Source of the DNA: an uncultured Candidatus Saccharibacteria bacterium
Lineage (GTDB): Bacteria > Patescibacteria > Saccharimonadia > Saccharimonadales > UBA6022
Direction of reading: 5' to 3'
Assembly: GCA_946479115.1 (NCBI GenBank)
Contig: CAMLED010000015.1
Location: 1-14,726, forward strand
DNA length: 14,726 nucleotides
The notes beneath the pieces are model-generated. The model was not told the origin of the DNA. It made no database searches and was given only the letters and a program-made list of their open reading frames with translations. Positions 12,676 to 14,726 of the stretch are shown one piece after another. How positions within the stretch are numbered: position 1 is the first letter of the stretch; every line of letters starts with the position of its first letter. The translations under genes were made by a program, and so were the position numbers.

Positions 12676-14726
12676 CTATAGTACACCCCAATTTTTACCA
12701 GTCGAAACATCAACACGCAGCTTGATACCGAGCTCTGGGGCAATGTTTTCCATTGTTTCTTTCAGTATGTCCGCGACCTTGTCTGCATTCTCCTCTGGAC
12801 ACTCTACCAAGATACTGTCGTGGACCTGCAGAATTTGCTCGCCAAGATCACCAAGTTTTTTATCCACCTCGATCATCGCCATTTTCATAAGGTCCGCTTC
12901 GGTTCCTTGAATTGGCATATTGGCAGCGGCTCGCTTAGCGCCTTCACGCACCATAAAGTTACTACTGTTCACATCAGGTGTTGGCCGACGTCGACCGTAA
13001 TAGGTCTCGACGTAGCCTTCTGTGGCAGCATCACGCAGTGTCTTGTCGATAAACGTGCGGATAGGTGCGCGGAGCTCAAAGTACTGATCAATAAATTCTT
13101 TGGCCTGTGTAAAGCTCATACCCGTTGCAGCAGACAAGCCATGCGGGCTCATGCCATACAGCACACCAAAGTTAATCACCTTGGCATCACGGCGCTGGCC
13201 TTTCGTGACATCGTCCATAGGAATGCCGTAGACTTCACTAGCAGTTTTAGTATGAATATCAACATCACCATTGAAATCGTTGATAAGTTTTTTATCATCA
13301 GCCAGGACTGCCGCGAGGCGCAGTTCGAACTGCGAATAATCGGCACTAACAAATACCTTGTCGCCTTCTGGGATAAATGCTTCGCGGATCTTACGACCAA
13401 GTTCGGTGCGCACCGGAATATTCTGCAGGTTTGGATTGGTACTGCTCAGGCGTCCCGTCGCCGCAACATCCTGATTAAATGTCGTATGAATCCGACCGTG
13501 ATTGTCCGCTAGTAACGGCAGTGTATCGATATAGGTATTTTTAAGCTTTGCAAGCTCGCGAGTCTTTTCAATGAGCTCAACAATTGGGTGCTGGCCGCGC
13601 AATTTATCAAGTTCTTTTTGCCCAGTACTATAGCCTGTTTTACCTTTTTTAATACCCGTGGTTGGCAGCTGTAATTTAGTAAACAAAACTTCGGATAACT
13701 GTGAGGGGCTGCCAATATTAAATTCGTAACCAGCCATCGTATACATTTCTTGCTCAAGTTCAGCATGCTTTTTACCAAGCTCTTCACTCATGCGCGCCAA
13801 AACGTCACTATCAATTTTAATGCCGCGGCGTTCCATTGCGAACAAATGATAGGTCAATGGAAAATCAAGTTCATAGGCGATTTTAGCTAGTTTTTCATTA
13901 GCAGAAAAAGCTGCCTTTTGCTGCTGATAAATATGCCACAGCGCAGCCGCCGTTGCCGGCGCCCCCTGCACCACTTCTCCAATAAGCCCCGCCAGGCTGC
14001 GGTCACGCTGCAGTGAATCAATTAAAAATGCAGCTTGGTGAATGTCATGGAGCTCATTAAAGCGGACATGTACGTCATGATCAGCCAGCTGGTGGTACAG
14101 CAACTTGCTGTCATAACTAATGACCGTCGCCATTTCAAGCGCACGCCAAACACTACTATCGACTTGATCAATCGGTGCCACATATACACTCGATTGTTCG
14201 ACCGACAACCACACCTCTTTTGTGTCAGGCTCGTAGTGCAGTACGACTGGTCCATCAATCGAAACAGTTGCTGGCCATGCTTTTACTCCAGGTAAACTGA
14301 GTGCCGAAACCGCTTCCGCTGTATCGAATAAACCTGCTTGATTATCGTCTTTTGCAGGTGCTTGCATGTGTTTTGGTAAACGACGTACAAGTGAACTAAA
14401 TTCAAGTTTCTTTAAAATATCCGCTACTCGGGTCAGGTCAATATCAGCGATATCCGCCACAGCCCAGTCTAATTCTACCGGTGCGTCGGTCCAGATCCGG
14501 CCCACTTCTTTACTTATATACGCTAGGTCTTTGCCGGCAATTAATTTCTTTGCAACGGTTGGCTTAATATCGTCGATGTGTTCGTAAATGTTATCGAGGG
14601 TTTTGTATTCTTGCAGCAATTGCACCGCAGTCTTCTCGCCAATACCCGGTACGCCAGGGAGATTATCAGATGAATCGCCTTTGAGAGATTTTAGGTCGAG
14701 GAATTGTTCAACATCAATGCCATATT
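12676..14726 (-). CDS. polA: DNA polymerase I, lacking proofreading residues (5' end beyond window)
   Basis: PolA fills gaps and removes primers. The visible 682 residues start inside the 5'-nuclease domain: the metal-binding GDSSDN and helix-hairpin-helix PGVPGIGEKTA are at 16-33 (numbered from the first whole codon, 14722-14724). A GTG at 14625 is internal, not the start. A 3'-5' exonuclease-like domain follows at about 155-268 but lacks the DxE of motif I and the motif II Asp (YDSKLLYHQL at 204-213), so proofreading should be absent, as in Taq polymerase. The polymerase domain (about 283-682) is intact: motif A Asp462 in SADYSQFELR, motif B Arg511, Lys515, Phe519 and Tyr523, motif C His635-Asp636. 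The residue after the motif C Asp is Ser637 instead of the Glu of E. coli. Spacing from motif A to B equals that of E. coli Pol I. No terminator follows the stop. Confidence 0.96.
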   Translation of the reverse strand, partial: YGIDVEQFLDLKSLKGDSSDNLPGVPGIGEKTAVQLLQEYKTLDNIYEHIDDIKPTVAKKLIAGKDLAYISKEVGRIWTDAPVELDWAVADIADIDLTRVADILKKLEFSSLVRRLPKHMQAPAKDDNQAGLFDTAEAVSALSLPGVKAWPATVSIDGPVVLHYEPDTKEVWLSVEQSSVYVAPIDQVDSSVWRALEMATVISYDSKLLYHQLADHDVHVRFNELHDIHQAAFLIDSLQRDRSLAGLIGEVVQGAPATAAALWHIYQQQKAAFSANEKLAKIAYELDFPLTYHLFAMERRGIKIDSDVLARMSEELGKKHAELEQEMYTMAGYEFNIGSPSQLSEVLFTKLQLPTTGIKKGKTGYSTGQKELDKLRGQHPIVELIEKTRELAKLKNTYIDTLPLLADNHGRIHTTFNQDVAATGRLSSTNPNLQNIPVRTELGRKIREAFIPEGDKVFVSADYSQFELRLAAVLADDKKLINDFNGDVDIHTKTASEVYGIPMDDVTKGQRRDAKVINFGVLYGMSPHGLSAATGMSFTQAKEFIDQYFELRAPIRTFIDKTLRDAATEGYVETYYGRRRPTPDVNSSNFMVREGAKRAAANMPIQGTEADLMKMAMIEVDKKLGDLGEQILQVHDSILVECPEENADKVADILKETMENIAPELGIKLRVDVSTGKNWGVL

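Noticed and set aside
12820..13512. 230-codon open frame on the plus strand
   Set aside because: It lies wholly antisense to the conserved polymerase motifs of polA, has no ribosome site or recognisable domain, and is explained by codon shadowing.
14623..14625. GTG as the start of polA
   Set aside because: The frame continues upstream through the conserved 5'-nuclease GDSSDN and helix-hairpin-helix motifs to the window edge, so the gene is cut by the window.
1..14726. Alternative genetic code (TGA as Gly, as in Gracilibacteria/Absconditabacteria)
   Set aside because: No in-frame TGA is seen in conserved regions and TGA ends the gene at 7640, so the standard code fits.

Overview
The window looks like chromosomal DNA from a Patescibacteria/CPR bacterium, most likely a Saccharibacteria (TM7) relative. 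This rests on tightly packed genes, secreted proteins of the CPR 'YxINYQGRL' type, small WxL-like beta-sandwich surface proteins paired with DUF916-like membrane proteins, and an exonuclease-dead DNA polymerase I. TAG, TAA and TGA all serve as stops at gene ends, so the standard bacterial code fits. The assignment comes from protein character only; no 16S or marker phylogeny is available here.

Left edge (1-1011): a partial minus-strand gene with a DHH-phosphoesterase-like N-terminus diverges from rpsT (ribosomal protein S20 with a long Ala/Lys/Pro tail). The two are separated by back-to-back sigma70-type promoters. A strong bidirectional hairpin terminator lies between rpsT and the convergent holA.

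Main block (1012-11337): ten minus-strand genes in a row, mostly with overlaps or gaps of 2-27 bases, led by a good promoter at 11367-11395. In transcription order they are: a WxL-like secreted protein, a DUF916-like membrane protein, an Ig-like membrane protein, a LamG + WxL-like secreted protein, a second DUF916-like membrane protein, two paralogous large secreted proteins of the CPR 'QGRL' family (640 and 486 aa), a small single-pass membrane protein, mutM (Fpg glycosylase) and holA (DNA polymerase III delta). The first seven form a plausible surface-display cassette with two WxL-like/DUF916-like pairs. This recalls the WxL/Csc loci of Gram-positive bacteria, where DUF916 proteins hold WxL proteins at the cell surface. 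The last genes are housekeeping and may also have their own start from an extended -10 element at 3276-3284.

Right edge (11442-14726): a HAD-like hydrolase, a single-pass membrane protein and polA (5' end beyond the window), all on the minus strand. The membrane protein and probably the HAD gene have -10 boxes ending exactly six bases before ATG, which predicts leaderless mRNAs. A perfect 12-bp inverted repeat straddles the HAD start codon and its -10 box. No tRNA, rRNA, CRISPR array, insertion sequence or integrase was seen. No stretch longer than 300 bases lacks a gene.
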